Below are positions 19,601-28,592 of a stretch of DNA of 64,000 nt, in pieces; the stretch's first letter is position 1; each line of letters begins with the position of its first letter. This DNA comes from Anaeroplasma bactoclasticum (GTDB taxonomy: Bacteria; Bacillota_I; Bacilli_A; Acholeplasmatales; Anaeroplasmataceae), in assembly GCF_003550015.1 (NCBI RefSeq), contig NZ_QXEV01000001.1, positions 62,001-126,000 on the forward strand. The letters run 5' to 3'. Both the position numbers and the translations under genes were made by a program. The notes under the pieces were generated by a model, which saw only the letters and a program-made list of their open reading frames with translations, was not told where the DNA came from and searched no databases.

Positions 19601-20953
19601 AAATATTATTTATTTGATGGCTGGTATTCGGATAAGTATTTGAAAGAAGAATTCACAAGTACAACTATGCCAGAATCAAATATTAAGGTTTATGCAGCTT
19701 GGAAGGAAATCCATTATTATGATTTAACTATTCATTCCATGGATGGAAATACAGTTGAATCTGTATATGGTGGAGCTAGCTTAAGTACATATTTAGATAA
19801 AGAAGTATATACAGATTCCTTAGGTGATAGTTATATTCTAAAGGGATATAGCTATACTCTAGATGGTGATATTGTATATATTTCTTCCATGCCAAATGAT
19901 AATTTAGTATTATATGCTAAATGGGAAAAGGTTTCTTATAAGGTTTATTTAGATGATACTTATTATATGGATTTAGCATATGATACAAATTTAGCTTTAA
20001 CTAAGGATTACTATTTATCTATTGATAATGCATATTTTGAATTTGATAAGGATTATTTAAATTATGAAACATTAGTTGTTAAATATAATAAATATTTAAC
20101 TATCACAGATGGTATTGGTTATATTTATCTATATAGTGATGCATCTAGCCTAGGTGATTATTATATTGTAGAATTAGATTATGATATCGAAAAGTTTAAT
20201 GATAAGCTATATAAAGCTGTTGCTTTAGACAAGAATATGGACTTTGATAGCAAGTATTTACCAAGTGGTGTATATAATCATATGAATATTAATTATTGGT
20301 ATAATAATCAAGAGGAATACCATTTAGGTAATATTCATTTATTACCTCATCAAAATACTACTTTAAAGGCATATTATGCAACCTGTGATTATTTATCCTA
20401 TGGATATGATATGGCAACAGGAGAAAGCTTACTTTCTGTTACAGGCTTTAATTATTCTGGAAGTGATTTAATTACAATTATTTTACCTAAGTATGTTAAA
20501 GTAGATGGTAGCTATGAAATATTAAGATCCTTAGCGTTGTTTGTAGATGACGATAATAATAAATATACAGTATTTACAAATAATAATAAGATATATGCAA
20601 TATACTTTAATGATGGATTTGAAGTAATTGGAGATAATGCATTTAAGGATGCTATCCAATTAACAAATGTATATTTTTCTAATACTATAACTAGTGTTGC
20701 ATCCGATGCCTTCTATATGACTGTTGGCTCTAATGCGGAGGCAAATGCAGCTTATGCAGAAAAGATTAGATTCTACATGGGAATTGGCTTTATGGCATCT
20801 AAGGCTAATTGGCTTGCTTCTAAATGGAATTCTACACCTAGATATTATGGTGAAAAGTATAGTGGATTCTTAGGTATGGGTAAGGCAGATTTATCTTTAG
20901 CATTTAATAGCTATAGTGGTGATTTAAGAGACATTGTTCATAGCTTAATATAA
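13631..20953 (+). CDS. Giant repetitive surface-anchored protein (2440 aa)
   Basis: One uninterrupted 7.3-kb frame. Residues ~5-27 are a membrane anchor; the rest should be extracellular. From ~307 to ~1800 there are about eight units of ~190 residues, with unit starts near 307, 488, 681, 870, 1055, 1245, 1438 and ~1687. Each has a short helix (e.g. YIDTIIDDILAIY), then alternating beta strands (SLSYKGLDIEATG, NLEVAY, YYIDDCIYLDF) and a helix ending near LEKII. At ~1954-2103 are two Listeria/Bacteroides-type (InlB B) repeats, recognisable by FDGWYSDKYL and VYAAWKE. A BspA-like leucine-rich segment (IGDNAFKDAIQLTNVYF) lies near 2325. No LPXTG. Adhesion or cell-envelope function is inferred. 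Confidence 0.85.
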   Translation: MKKKIIITIIILLVTAILGVGGYFIYAINQGPAEIEDTDAEFESTLLEAPKDGSDPSKYSVEENVSFALWTVANTNEFYTLTTGTAQASVATQQIYNKRVVKDKKAMTTMISSGLVSTAKQKYFLPDKVLLRDATSINGDTATWITSAPEAVSYKTIQKRYGWLPYQATGYIICSDTYINKEEMKMVDNQDGTFTLIFDLDPDGNKAPFWYRREVLTNANSSIVPEFYSIHFEMTINSSWQILVDDIQEQYKVKSMGVEAVTKTNCHEEFYYENVEFDKEPYDYFESYAYLSVLEDEKEDLPTSDDAMSIIVESLQNKDKSDTVLDLSISTDGFNTQGLVSLNITDLTNIKVYALLEDLYVEYTDSLYLSIGGIKVKANMDDLTTLIETITSVLPSSDTGSSLDVSKIMDDLAKSKMEDDGVNVSIDTKLDLMGILLPIHFDIIHEDDTYKLVSASADIDLNGEIIHLGIKSTNKKINPLDHKDFMDLKNLDFIVSDIVSIIEKKNLDLSLELEYRGLNIKLDGNLSFENEIKLDSKINLTYGKDTLSLDLYYLDDTIYLGFNNIKLKITTNDLLRLIEKYSGKTIDLNMSLDFNLTTILETVFSIDYDKLLEELVITDNSLDLALSLEEITDLIHSIKLSILDTNYGISGSIAIDDIHASFKVGNLSYKTRTINKEDYYNLAYLEGFIDDAICLYKDGKLGFDLSMDYKDLHIAGSGILDYSTNIQLSVNLEVNYKELNVELSASYIEDILYLDILNTKLMISKDDLIKIVSKFTDLNTNSLDLSLDGILTILFKMDYEKLIKELVIEENSIDIALDISSFVDGMNSISLSIKKDNGINVLALIKEATIHLNIHSTKNSVSVTGDYQNLGYIDTIIDDILAIYNSKKLNVALSLSYKGLDIEATGIIDFNDSIRASVNLEVAYQNKAISLDIYYIDDCIYLDFDDCHILLSKADLEKIIALFSDNNESESILDNLLSIDFEEVLKAISITEDNIRLDMNLSSIISFLSDISITLKDISSSIGLDISIKDLFDVNIIASSSNSDILLPSFDYQDLGKLYSLFEMIKGIIDNKGISLNVSLEYEDIKINGNGNLLFKNNLSAEFNLNVSYKTLEEDIQVQYFDSFNDMNKVLFIDLGNNHLMLPLSILLEDTSSMKVEDIIDIIFSVDFTKVLVSLMIEENKLDLTLDLSDFDSLENIIDIHKDIYLELSILDGVLSIASSEVLNIQASISLFDGDITPSDNTYVDLSNMVSNIKEFISWIKEDSFKVSIDGNIQIKSISIDLNGSIDFILENDKYNLNGHFHIEAFHTLHDVYFKLVDNVLYLEYGDATFGIDLSNMNEFIEEVFSIFGHTSPDFDFKELDSIIDSLEISEDSISIDLSTLVDFITKITIALSYSKNDEMFNIHISSDEINLNTSIAKITNYAVSLPTEYLDNEDILSLCRTIKRVIDLLDKRDFNLNLDLDVMDNGYKHLNINGNLMIHLGTEELKDFKIDDLSFKASIAITEYEENGKIKVVHRVDLTLVSDMVYIVYGNNESNLSSKIKFYAEKDSIFSVLASITSVLGLDLDFLNDYMNQDLSFVDISQLKDLFNFESKDFDVSSLIKKLDITEDGLEVSILASVLNDIIPSSKLVTVKLEAKDDIPLSLELLGLYTDYVSENEYTRIDLNYLTLTNDSISINAPSDLSSYYNIFNIDELVNGILTTASNKDYAISGTVTLGLPIVSDIDVNIDAKVRVLEDGSPLVYLHLDMSSLPLLAKTIGLKEKDVYFYYMDGYVYIYRKESSTTYKLKVSYQEFFDDIMYYLMDFSLGMPEIILNAINSSTNENEDYVIDAGTVINSYSYNNHKFNFSLDMEALTGNSNLGDMSLSLVLKNMAISKNSDGTINTSYALTEIANFEFKLVSVITLGSSSIALTNTYNEDGYTWFKSINMDDVVSFIEGYSYGTDMIYKNDTYIGKRSHTITFVLNYLDNEYYQAQTGATIKYPNLDIVEVDGKYYLFDGWYSDKYLKEEFTSTTMPESNIKVYAAWKEIHYYDLTIHSMDGNTVESVYGGASLSTYLDKEVYTDSLGDSYILKGYSYTLDGDIVYISSMPNDNLVLYAKWEKVSYKVYLDDTYYMDLAYDTNLALTKDYYLSIDNAYFEFDKDYLNYETLVVKYNKYLTITDGIGYIYLYSDASSLGDYYIVELDYDIEKFNDKLYKAVALDKNMDFDSKYLPSGVYNHMNINYWYNNQEEYHLGNIHLLPHQNTTLKAYYATCDYLSYGYDMATGESLLSVTGFNYSGSDLITIILPKYVKVDGSYEILRSLALFVDDDNNKYTVFTNNNKIYAIYFNDGFEVIGDNAFKDAIQLTNVYFSNTITSVASDAFYMTVGSNAEANAAYAEKIRFYMGIGFMASKANWLASKWNSTPRYYGEKYSGFLGMGKADLSLAFNSYSGDLRDIVHSLI

Positions 20954-20959
20954 TGGATT

Positions 20960-20989
20960 ATGGGTATCCCATTGGGATATCCATTTTCC
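20960..20989 (+). terminator. Terminator after the giant protein gene
   Basis: ATGGGTATCCC-att-GGGATATCCAT stem (one G-U) then TTTCCC; strong stem, short T-run. Confidence 0.75.
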
Positions 20990-21033
20990 CTATTTAAAAA
21001 GTGGGTTATACATAAGTTTTTCGAGGTGGTAAT

Positions 21034-21294
21034 ATGAGATTAAAGCCAATAGATATAATATCTGCAGCAATTGAAATTTTTATTGGATTACTTATAGCAT
21101 TTGTATTTATTTTGATATATTTTTATTCTGATTTTTCAAATTATGATATATCTGTTTTATGGACTTTTAGAGTTTTATATTTAATGGTTTTGCCGGGAGT
21201 TGGACTTTTGTTTATTATATTGGCATTTGTTAAGCTTTATAAAGCAAACAAAAAATATAAAGAAGAAGAAAAAGAAGATAGCGAAAACGAATGA
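21034..21294 (+). CDS. Small two-TM membrane protein of unknown function
   Basis: 86 residues behind GAGGTGG. Two hydrophobic helices (residues ~10-30 and ~45-68) and a highly charged cytoplasmic tail (KEEEKEDSENE). The gene ends in TGA. No family recognised; it lies between the giant surface protein and the HD-hydrolase operon, with no sign of translational coupling to either. Confidence 0.65.
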   Translation: MRLKPIDIISAAIEIFIGLLIAFVFILIYFYSDFSNYDISVLWTFRVLYLMVLPGVGLLFIILAFVKLYKANKKYKEEEKEDSENE

Positions 21295-21299
21295 TTTAA

Positions 21300-21308
21300 T
21301 GATATAAT
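21300..21308 (+). promoter_or_regulatory. Extended -10 promoter of the HD-nitroreductase-trmFO-xerC operon
   Basis: TGATATAAT (21300-21308), 23 bases before the ATG at 21331. Confidence 0.55.
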
Positions 21309-21330
21309 TAAAATATTATGAGGTGAAATC

Positions 21331-21945
21331 ATGAATTATGAAGAAATGCTAGATTTTGTGAAAAAAACTTTAGAAGAAACAAATGGAATTAAATCTTCAA
21401 ATCCATTACATAAATTTCGTAATCGTTTTGATCATGCAAAAAGGGTTTATGAATGGTGTAAAATCATCCATATGGATTTAGAATGTGATGTAGATGTTTT
21501 ATATACTGCAGCAATTTTTCATGATGTAGGAAGAGGCATCAGCCAAGAAAACCATGCTCATATTGGAGCAAAGATATTCTTAAATTATGCAAGGGGGCAT
21601 AATTTTAATTCAGATTTCACGAAAAAGGTTTATGATTTAATTGATAATCATTCCGATAAAAGTAATATAACCAATCCTAATTCATCCAATGAGCTTGTTT
21701 TACTTTTAGAAGCAGATTTATTAGATGAAGAAGGAGCTTTAGGAATTGCTTGGGATTTAATGGCACTAGGTGCAATGGATAATGTAACCTATTATGATGC
21801 CAATGATGCACTTCGCCACGCAAAGCATATCCTAAAGCAAGATTATATGGTTACTCCAAGAGCTAAAGCGATTTGGGAGCATAAAAAGAAATTAGTTTTG
21901 GAATTTACTTCTGATTTAACTCAAGATTTATTTTTGGAGGAATAA
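21331..21945 (+). CDS. HD-domain metal-dependent phosphohydrolase
   Basis: 204 residues. HD-superfamily metal ligands are in place: His in NRFDHAKRV, the His-Asp doublet in AAIFHDVGRG, a further His in ENHAHIGA and an Asp in EADLLDEEG. Such enzymes hydrolyse nucleotides or other phosphate esters; the substrate is unknown. It is the first gene of a tight operon, one base before the nitroreductase, with trmFO and xerC following. Confidence 0.88.
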   Translation: MNYEEMLDFVKKTLEETNGIKSSNPLHKFRNRFDHAKRVYEWCKIIHMDLECDVDVLYTAAIFHDVGRGISQENHAHIGAKIFLNYARGHNFNSDFTKKVYDLIDNHSDKSNITNPNSSNELVLLLEADLLDEEGALGIAWDLMALGAMDNVTYYDANDALRHAKHILKQDYMVTPRAKAIWEHKKKLVLEFTSDLTQDLFLEE

Positions 21946-21946
21946 A

Positions 21947-22447
21947 ATGGAATATTTTGATGTGATAGAAAAAAGATTTTCCTGTAGAAGCTTTAAGGAT
22001 GAAAAAATTGATAGAGCTTTATTGAATAAAGTATTAGAAGCTGGTAGACTTGCGCCTACCGCTTGTAATTATCAGCCAGAAAGAATATTTGTTTGTGAAT
22101 CTGAAGAAGTATTATCCAAATTAAAAGTAGCAACAAGATATACATTCGATGCGAAAACGATTCTTATCATATGCCATTTAAAGAGTGAATCTTGGCATAG
22201 AGGAAATGATGGAGTGGATCATGGTAAGGTTGATTCTACTATTGTTGCAACACAAATGGTTTTGGCATCTACAGCCTTAGGGCTTGGCACTTGCTTTGTT
22301 TGTTCATTTAAGGAAGCTTTAGTAAAAGAAGTTTTAGGAATAAATGATGATTATGAGGTAGATATTATTCTTCCTATTGGGTATCCTAATGATATTAAGC
22401 CTCATAATCAAAGAAAAGATTTAAAAGAGATTGTTTGTTATAAGTAG
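21947..22447 (+). CDS. Nitroreductase-family flavoprotein
   Basis: 166 residues. It begins YFDVIEKRFSCRSFKDEKID, with the Arg-Ser FMN-phosphate contact, then GRLAPTACNYQPERIFVCE and ALGLGTCFVCSF, typical of short FMN-dependent nitroreductases. These use NAD(P)H to reduce quinones or nitro compounds; the physiological substrate is unknown. RBS TTGGAGGA lies in the end of the preceding gene, implying coupling. Confidence 0.9.
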   Translation: MEYFDVIEKRFSCRSFKDEKIDRALLNKVLEAGRLAPTACNYQPERIFVCESEEVLSKLKVATRYTFDAKTILIICHLKSESWHRGNDGVDHGKVDSTIVATQMVLASTALGLGTCFVCSFKEALVKEVLGINDDYEVDIILPIGYPNDIKPHNQRKDLKEIVCYK

Positions 22448-22460
22448 TTAGAGGATTTAT

Positions 22461-23759
22461 ATGAATATTAATATTATTGGGGCAGGACTTGCTGGATGCG
22501 AGGCATGTTGGTATTTATCAAAAAAGGGATATGATATTACCTTATATGAAATGAGACCAGTGAAGATGACTCCTGCCCATAAAACAGAAAAATTTGCAGA
22601 GCTTGTATGTTCAAATTCCTTAAAAAGTGATTCTTTAGAGAATGCCTGTGGAATATTAAAAAAAGAAATGGAAATGCTAGATTCTATTATTATAAAAGCG
22701 GCTAGATTACATCCTGTAGATGCAGGTGGAGCTTTAGCTGTAGATAGAGAAGGCTATAGTGAATATGTTACTAATGTAATTAAATCATTACCAAATGTAA
22801 AAATAGTAACAGAAGAGGTAACTAAAATAGATACATCTATTCCTACAATTATCGCAACAGGTCCTTTAACAAGTGGTCCTTTATGTGATGAAATTAAAAG
22901 ATTATTTGGCTTAGATGATTTTTATTTCTTTGATGCACAAGCACCAATTATTTATGCAGATTCCATAAATTATGAAAAAGCATATTTAAAAAGTAGATAT
23001 GATAAGGGTGTTGCATCTTATTATAATTGTCCTATGACAAAAGAAGAATTTGATAAATTCTACGAAGCTTTAATTACCGCAGAATGTGTTGAAGAAAAGG
23101 ATTATGAAATTAAAGTATTTGAAGGCTGTATGCCTGTTGAAATTATGGCAAAAAGAGGCCCTCAAACTTTAACTTTTGGTCCTATGAAGCCTGTGGGCTT
23201 AAGAACACCAGATGGAAAAACTCCATATGCAGTAGTTCAGCTAAGACAAGATGATGCAGCAAAGACTATGTATAATATTGTAGGATTCCAAACTCATTTA
23301 AAGTTTGGAGAACAAAAAAGAGTATTTCAAATGATTCCTGGTCTTGAGAATGCAAGATTTGCAAAATATGGAAGAATGCATAGAAATACTTATATCAATG
23401 CTCCAAAGATTTTAAATCCTACATTCCAAACAAAGAAATTCCCTAATCTATTCTTTGCAGGTCAGGTATCTGGAGTAGAAGGATATGTGGAATCTGCAGC
23501 TTCAGGTATTTATGCTGCAATTAATATGGATAGATATTTAAAGGGAAAAGAATTACATGTATTCCCTAAAACTACATCTATAGGTGCTTTATCCTTATAT
23601 ATATGTAACGCGAGCGAGGCTGACTTCCAGCCAATGAGCGCAAACTTTGGAATTATGGAGGATTTAAACTTCCCTCATAAAAAGAATGAAAGAAAAGCAT
23701 TATATGGTAAAAGAGCTATAGAGGTAATGGAAAAGGAGATTTTGGAATTAAATGACTGA
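22461..23759 (+). CDS. trmFO: Folate-dependent tRNA m5U54 methyltransferase
   Basis: 432 residues. The FAD-binding [13 protein letters not shown] is at the start, followed by [35 protein letters not shown] (with the conserved Cys) and [18 protein letters not shown], all diagnostic for TrmFO/Gid. It methylates U54 of tRNA using methylene-tetrahydrofolate. The gene ends in TGA at 23757 and overlaps xerC by eight bases, the arrangement known from Bacillus (gid-codV). Confidence 0.97.
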   Translation: MNINIIGAGLAGCEACWYLSKKGYDITLYEMRPVKMTPAHKTEKFAELVCSNSLKSDSLENACGILKKEMEMLDSIIIKAARLHPVDAGGALAVDREGYSEYVTNVIKSLPNVKIVTEEVTKIDTSIPTIIATGPLTSGPLCDEIKRLFGLDDFYFFDAQAPIIYADSINYEKAYLKSRYDKGVASYYNCPMTKEEFDKFYEALITAECVEEKDYEIKVFEGCMPVEIMAKRGPQTLTFGPMKPVGLRTPDGKTPYAVVQLRQDDAAKTMYNIVGFQTHLKFGEQKRVFQMIPGLENARFAKYGRMHRNTYINAPKILNPTFQTKKFPNLFFAGQVSGVEGYVESAASGIYAAINMDRYLKGKELHVFPKTTSIGALSLYICNASEADFQPMSANFGIMEDLNFPHKKNERKALYGKRAIEVMEKEILELND

Positions 23760-24687
23760 TGAAGAGGCTATAACTGAATTTTTAAATTATATATCTAAAG
23801 TTAAGAGCTATAGCGATAATACTCTTGAGGGATACCAAACGGATATCCTTGAGTTTTTAAATTTTCTTCATTCCGAAAGAATGGCTCCATCCTTACTTAG
23901 AATAAGGGCATCTATACCTAGGAATTATGTATCCTATTTATCGAATCAAGGATTAAAGACTTCCACGATTCATAGAAAGCTATCTTCATTAAATAGTTTT
24001 TATAATTATTTTTATAAGCAAGAACAGATTAAAGAAAACTTCTTTAAGGGTGTTGAAGCGCCTAAAATGGAAAAAAGATTGCCTAAAATGATTACGGATG
24101 ATGAAATCATTATGCTGTTTGAAGTTTGTGATATGGAAACTAAGCTAGGCTATAGAAATTATTGTATTTTAGGCTGTTTATATGGATGTGGACTAAGAGT
24201 TTCTGAATTATGTAATATGCAAATAAAGGACATTGATTATTCTGCTAGAACTATAAGAATAAGAGGTAAAGGCTCTAAGGATAGAGATGTTGTAATGTAT
24301 GAAGGCTTAGATGAAGCCTTAAAGCATTATATTTCTACTTTTAGAGTAGAGCTATTATATAATTCAAAGGATTTAGAGAATAGATATGTATTTTTAAATA
24401 AAAATGGTACACAACTATCTCGTGTTGGAGTAAGAAAAATATTAGAAAAATTAGTTTCTGATGCAGGAGAGCATTTCCATATTTCTCCCCATATGCTAAG
24501 GCATTCCTTTGCAACTGCATTACTTAAAAATGGGGCAGACCTAAGAAGTGTTCAAGAACTTTTGGGGCATGAGTCCTTATCGACTACTGCAATTTATGCG
24601 CATGTGGATTATAAAACTATGCAAAAAGAGTATCAATTATCTCATCCAAGGGCAAAAAGAGTAGATGTTGAGGGAAAGAAAAACTGA
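23752..24687 (+). CDS. xerC: Tyrosine recombinase XerC
   Basis: 311 residues. N-terminal SAM-like DNA-binding domain ([19 protein letters not shown]), C-terminal catalytic domain with the full set: Arg in [12 protein letters not shown], Lys in GKGSKDR, His-x-x-Arg in [14 protein letters not shown], His in [10 protein letters not shown] and the nucleophile in AIYAHV. It resolves chromosome dimers at dif with a partner. The overlap with trmFO supports XerC/CodV rather than a phage integrase. Confidence 0.95.
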   Translation: MTDEEAITEFLNYISKVKSYSDNTLEGYQTDILEFLNFLHSERMAPSLLRIRASIPRNYVSYLSNQGLKTSTIHRKLSSLNSFYNYFYKQEQIKENFFKGVEAPKMEKRLPKMITDDEIIMLFEVCDMETKLGYRNYCILGCLYGCGLRVSELCNMQIKDIDYSARTIRIRGKGSKDRDVVMYEGLDEALKHYISTFRVELLYNSKDLENRYVFLNKNGTQLSRVGVRKILEKLVSDAGEHFHISPHMLRHSFATALLKNGADLRSVQELLGHESLSTTAIYAHVDYKTMQKEYQLSHPRAKRVDVEGKKN

Positions 24688-24702
24688 TATGTTGGTTTTT
24701 TC

Positions 24703-24731
24703 TTGTATTTCAACTTTATCTTTGATATAAT
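24703..24731 (+). promoter_or_regulatory. Promoter of the lipoprotein at 24767
   Basis: TTGTAT (24703-24708), 17 bp, TATAAT (24726-24731) with an extended TG at 24723-24724. Confidence 0.75.
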
Positions 24732-24766
24732 GCTAATGTTCGAAAAAAAGAAAAGGAGCAATGATT

Positions 24767-25744
24767 ATGAAGACAAAGTTCATCGCTATTGGTGTTATGG
24801 CATTTTCTATGCTAGGATTAGCTTCTTGCTTAAATCAGGGAACTAAGGCAGATTATTCCACAACACGCCAGGTTTCAAAATTTGATGATGATGTAAAAAC
24901 TGCATTTAAGTTATTCTATGATTCAGATGAGACAAATGCAGAAAAATTAGATAAAGATTCTAAGAGTGGTTCATATTATGACTTGTATGCTGCAAAGGAT
25001 GCAACAGCAAGCTTATTTAAGTATGAGTATGATTTAACATCATATTTCTCTACTGAAGATGGAGCACGCAATAAAAATATTACAGTAAATACTTTATCCT
25101 TTGCAATTCAAGGTCAAGAAGCATTATATGATGAGGAAAAATCAGCAATTTTAACACAAGCTTATGATACAGAAAAGGGTGTAGCTAAGAAGCTAACTGT
25201 TGATTTTACTGTAACAACATCTAAGGATTATTCTAGAACATTTGGCACTCAGGATGCATATAAAGCATTTGAAGCAAACGAAACTGTTTCTTTATCTATC
25301 GTTTATATGCCAGTATATGTTATTCATTATGTTTCTAACCAGCCGGTATTAAGAAATTATGTTTTCTTACCTATTTATTCTACATTTGTAACTGCATCTG
25401 GTAAGGAAGTAACTACAGATGGAGCTTTAGTAGATTCTAAGGTTTCTACAGTTGCTTCATTAGATTTAAAGGATTTCTTTGATGAATCCGGAAAGACTTT
25501 AAGAGCTGCAAAGCCTGAAGAGACTCCAGCTGAGCCAGAAAATCCAACAGAAGAAGGAAATACAAATAATGGCTTATCTGCAGGTGCAATTGTTGGTATT
25601 GTACTTGGCTCTGTATTTGGTGCATTAATCCTTATTTACTTTGTATTAGGATTTACTTTATATAGAAGCGGTAAGCTTAATAGTGGCTTCTTCAAGGCTA
25701 TTTATAAGTGGATTAAGCGTCCAACTAGCGTAAAGAAAAAGTAA
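24767..25744 (+). CDS. Lipoprotein with an additional C-terminal membrane helix
   Basis: 325 residues. ATG 24767 has AAGGAG at 8-base spacing; ATG 24761 is only 2 bases from it. The lipobox LASC puts the lipidated Cys at residue 21. The globular middle is unknown. A Pro/Glu-rich linker (EETPAEPENPTEEG) leads to a second membrane helix near residues 268-293 (GAIVGIVLGSVFGALILIYF) and a basic cytoplasmic tail. Anchoring at both ends is unusual for a lipoprotein. Function unknown. Confidence 0.75.
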   Translation: MKTKFIAIGVMAFSMLGLASCLNQGTKADYSTTRQVSKFDDDVKTAFKLFYDSDETNAEKLDKDSKSGSYYDLYAAKDATASLFKYEYDLTSYFSTEDGARNKNITVNTLSFAIQGQEALYDEEKSAILTQAYDTEKGVAKKLTVDFTVTTSKDYSRTFGTQDAYKAFEANETVSLSIVYMPVYVIHYVSNQPVLRNYVFLPIYSTFVTASGKEVTTDGALVDSKVSTVASLDLKDFFDESGKTLRAAKPEETPAEPENPTEEGNTNNGLSAGAIVGIVLGSVFGALILIYFVLGFTLYRSGKLNSGFFKAIYKWIKRPTSVKKK

Positions 25745-25764
25745 TTTATATATAAATATATAAG

Positions 25765-25803
25765 AGGCATGTGTTTTAAAATTTGCACATGCCTTTTCTT
25801 TTT
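25765..25803 (+). terminator. Intrinsic terminator after the 24767 lipoprotein
   Basis: AGGCATGTG (25765-25773) with CACATGCCT (25786-25794), then TTTCTTTTT. Confidence 0.9.
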
Positions 25804-25850
25804 TTAATAAAAAGGTTGAAATTGTACTTTACTTATGTTAATATGTTAAA

Positions 25851-25950
25851 GGCACAAAAATACACATGTTCTATGAGAAGGCCATCGTGTGCATGTAAAA
25901 CTGTTGGGGGCTTTCGTTGATTAGAGCAGAGGACAAAAACAAAAATAAAA
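25851..25950 (+). ncRNA. Structured 5' leader of rpsB-tsf (candidate S2-type leader)
   Basis: The ~110 bases before rpsB carry pairable segments: GAAGGCC (25877-25883) with GGCTTTC (25909-25915), and GCACA near 25852 with TGTGC around 25888-25892, then an unpaired A-rich stretch to the RBS. Autoregulatory leaders bound by S2 are known upstream of rpsB in Firmicutes; I assign this by position and pairing only. A possible promoter is TTGAAA (25816)-17-TAATAT. Confidence 0.4.
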
Positions 25951-25966
25951 TGGAGGAATTAAAAAA

Positions 25967-26851
25967 ATGTCTGAATCAGTAGTTTCAATGAAACAGTTAT
26001 TAGAGTCTGGCGTACATTTCGGTCACGCTACTCGCCGTTGGAATCCAAAGATGAAGAAGTATATCTTCACTGCAAGAAATGGAATCTATATTATCGATTT
26101 GCAGAAGACTGCAGATCAAATTGAAAAGGCTTATGCCGCTTTATTAGAAATCGCTAAGAATGAAGGTAAGGTTTTATTCGTAGGTACTAAGAAGCAGGCT
26201 CAGGAAGCTGTTAAGGAAGAGTCCGCTAGATGCGGTATGTACTATGTAAACCAGAGATGGTTAGGTGGTACATTAACTAACTTCAAGACAATTAAGAAGA
26301 GAATTACAAAGCTAGAGAGCTTAACTAAGTTATTAGAGGATACTGAGGCTACAGCTAAGCTTCCTAAGAAGGAAGTAATTAAGCTTGTTGCTGAAAAGGA
26401 TAAGTTAGAGAAGTTCTTAGGTGGAATTAAGGATATGAAGAAGCTTCCAGATGCTTTATTCATTGTTGACCCTCGCAAGGAGCACAATGCAATTTTAGAA
26501 GCTCGTAAGTTAAATATCCCTGTATTTGGTATCGTAGATACTAACTGCGATCCTGATGATGTTGATTATGTAATCCCAGCAAATGACGATGCTATCCGTG
26601 CTGTTAAGCTAGTTACATGGGTTATGGCTAATGCTGTAATCGAAGGTAATGGTGGTACAGTTGAGAAGTTCGATGACGCTGCAGAGGAAATCAACCAGGC
26701 AGAGGAAATTTCTAAGGAAGTAGCTCCAAAGGCTGAAAAGCCTGCAAAGGAAGCTAAGGCTCCTACAAAGAAGGCTGCTGCAAAGCGTCCAGCTGTTAAG
26801 AAGGCTGCAAAGAAGGAAGCTGCACCAGCTGAAGAAGCTAAGGCTGAATAA
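25967..26851 (+). CDS. rpsB: 30S ribosomal protein S2
   Basis: 294 residues. The core is canonical: [48 protein letters not shown] and [19 protein letters not shown]. The usual core ends near residue 240; a ~50-residue tail of Lys, Ala and Pro ([18 protein letters not shown]) follows, a low-complexity extension seen in some lineages. It is paired with tsf 36 bases downstream. Confidence 0.98.
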   Translation: MSESVVSMKQLLESGVHFGHATRRWNPKMKKYIFTARNGIYIIDLQKTADQIEKAYAALLEIAKNEGKVLFVGTKKQAQEAVKEESARCGMYYVNQRWLGGTLTNFKTIKKRITKLESLTKLLEDTEATAKLPKKEVIKLVAEKDKLEKFLGGIKDMKKLPDALFIVDPRKEHNAILEARKLNIPVFGIVDTNCDPDDVDYVIPANDDAIRAVKLVTWVMANAVIEGNGGTVEKFDDAAEEINQAEEISKEVAPKAEKPAKEAKAPTKKAAAKRPAVKKAAKKEAAPAEEAKAE

Positions 26852-26887
26852 TTTTAAATTAAAAATAAATTTACGGAGGATATTAGA

Positions 26888-27796
26888 ATGGCAAATATTA
26901 CTGCTGCTATGGTAAAGGATTTACGTGAGAAGACTGATGCAGGTATGATGGACTGCAAGAAGGCTTTAGTAGCTACAGATGGCGATTTCGAGAAGGCTGT
27001 TGTATGGCTACGTGAGAAGGGTCTTGCAAAGGCTGCTAAGAAGGCAGGCGTTGTTGCTGCAGAAGGTTTATGTAACTATGTAGTTTCTGGTAACAAGGTA
27101 GTTCTATTTGAGTTAAACTCTCAGACAGATTTCGTTGCTCAGAACGCTAAGTTTATTGCTTTATTAGATCAGGTTGGACAGATCATTGCATCTTCCAATG
27201 CTACAAATACTGAAGAGGCTTTAGCTATTGATGTTAATGGCAAGACTTTAGAGACAGTTATTATGGAAGCATCTGGTACAATCGGCGAAAAGATTTCTTT
27301 ACGTCGTGTTCAGGTTTTAACTAAGACTGACGCTCAGGTATTTGGTGCTTATAAGCATATGGGTGGAAGAATTGTTACTGTTTCTGTATTAGCTGGTAAT
27401 GATGAAGTAGTTGCTAAGGATGTAGCAATGCATGTTGCTGCACTTGCTCCTAAGTATGTATCTAAAGATGATATTCCTGCAGATGTTGTTGCTAAGGAGA
27501 AGGAAGTTATCTTAGCTGCTGCATTAAATGAGAATGCAGCTTCACCTAAACCAAAGCCAGAGAACATTATTGCTGAAAGAATCGTTCCAGGTCGTTTAGA
27601 AAAGAACTTAAAAGAAATCTGTTTATTATCACAGGCATTCGTTAAGAACCCTGACTTAACTGTTGAACAGTACGTTAAGGGCGCTAAGTCTGAAGTAGTA
27701 ACATTCGTACGTCTAGAAGTAGGCGAAGGCATCGAAAAGGTTGAGACTGATTTCGCTGCTGAGGTTGCTGCACAGGCTGCTGCTGCTGCAAAGTAA
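26888..27796 (+). CDS. tsf: Translation elongation factor Ts
   Basis: 302 residues. Guanine-exchange factor for EF-Tu. Starts with the signature VKDLREKTDAGMMDCKKAL, then AVVWLREKGLAKAAKKA and FELNSQTDFVAQN, and ends with an Ala-rich tail. RBS ACGGAGGA. Cotranscribed with rpsB; a terminator follows before pyrH. Confidence 0.98.
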   Translation: MANITAAMVKDLREKTDAGMMDCKKALVATDGDFEKAVVWLREKGLAKAAKKAGVVAAEGLCNYVVSGNKVVLFELNSQTDFVAQNAKFIALLDQVGQIIASSNATNTEEALAIDVNGKTLETVIMEASGTIGEKISLRRVQVLTKTDAQVFGAYKHMGGRIVTVSVLAGNDEVVAKDVAMHVAALAPKYVSKDDIPADVVAKEKEVILAAALNENAASPKPKPENIIAERIVPGRLEKNLKEICLLSQAFVKNPDLTVEQYVKGAKSEVVTFVRLEVGEGIEKVETDFAAEVAAQAAAAAK

Positions 27797-27806
27797 TAAC
27801 GAAATT

Positions 27807-27846
27807 AAAGGGAGAACAATGTTTGGATTTGCTCTCCCTTTTTTTG
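27807..27846 (+). terminator. Intrinsic terminator between tsf and pyrH
   Basis: AAAGGGAGA (27807-27815) with TCTCCCTTT (27833-27841), then T-run. It separates ribosomal genes from the pyrH-frr unit; readthrough probably supplies the latter as I see no clear promoter in the 20 remaining bases. Confidence 0.88.
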
Positions 27847-27854
27847 AAAAATAG

Positions 27855-28577
<723 letters not shown>

Positions 28578-28592
28578 AGGAGGAGAAACTTA

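Noticed and set aside
27349-27732. Minus-strand frame inside tsf (127 aa)
   Set aside because: Shadow of tsf: low-complexity Ser/Thr/Ala composition and no RBS. The same applies to minus frames in rpsB, dxr, rseP and rlmD and plus frames in glnN, feoB and amt.
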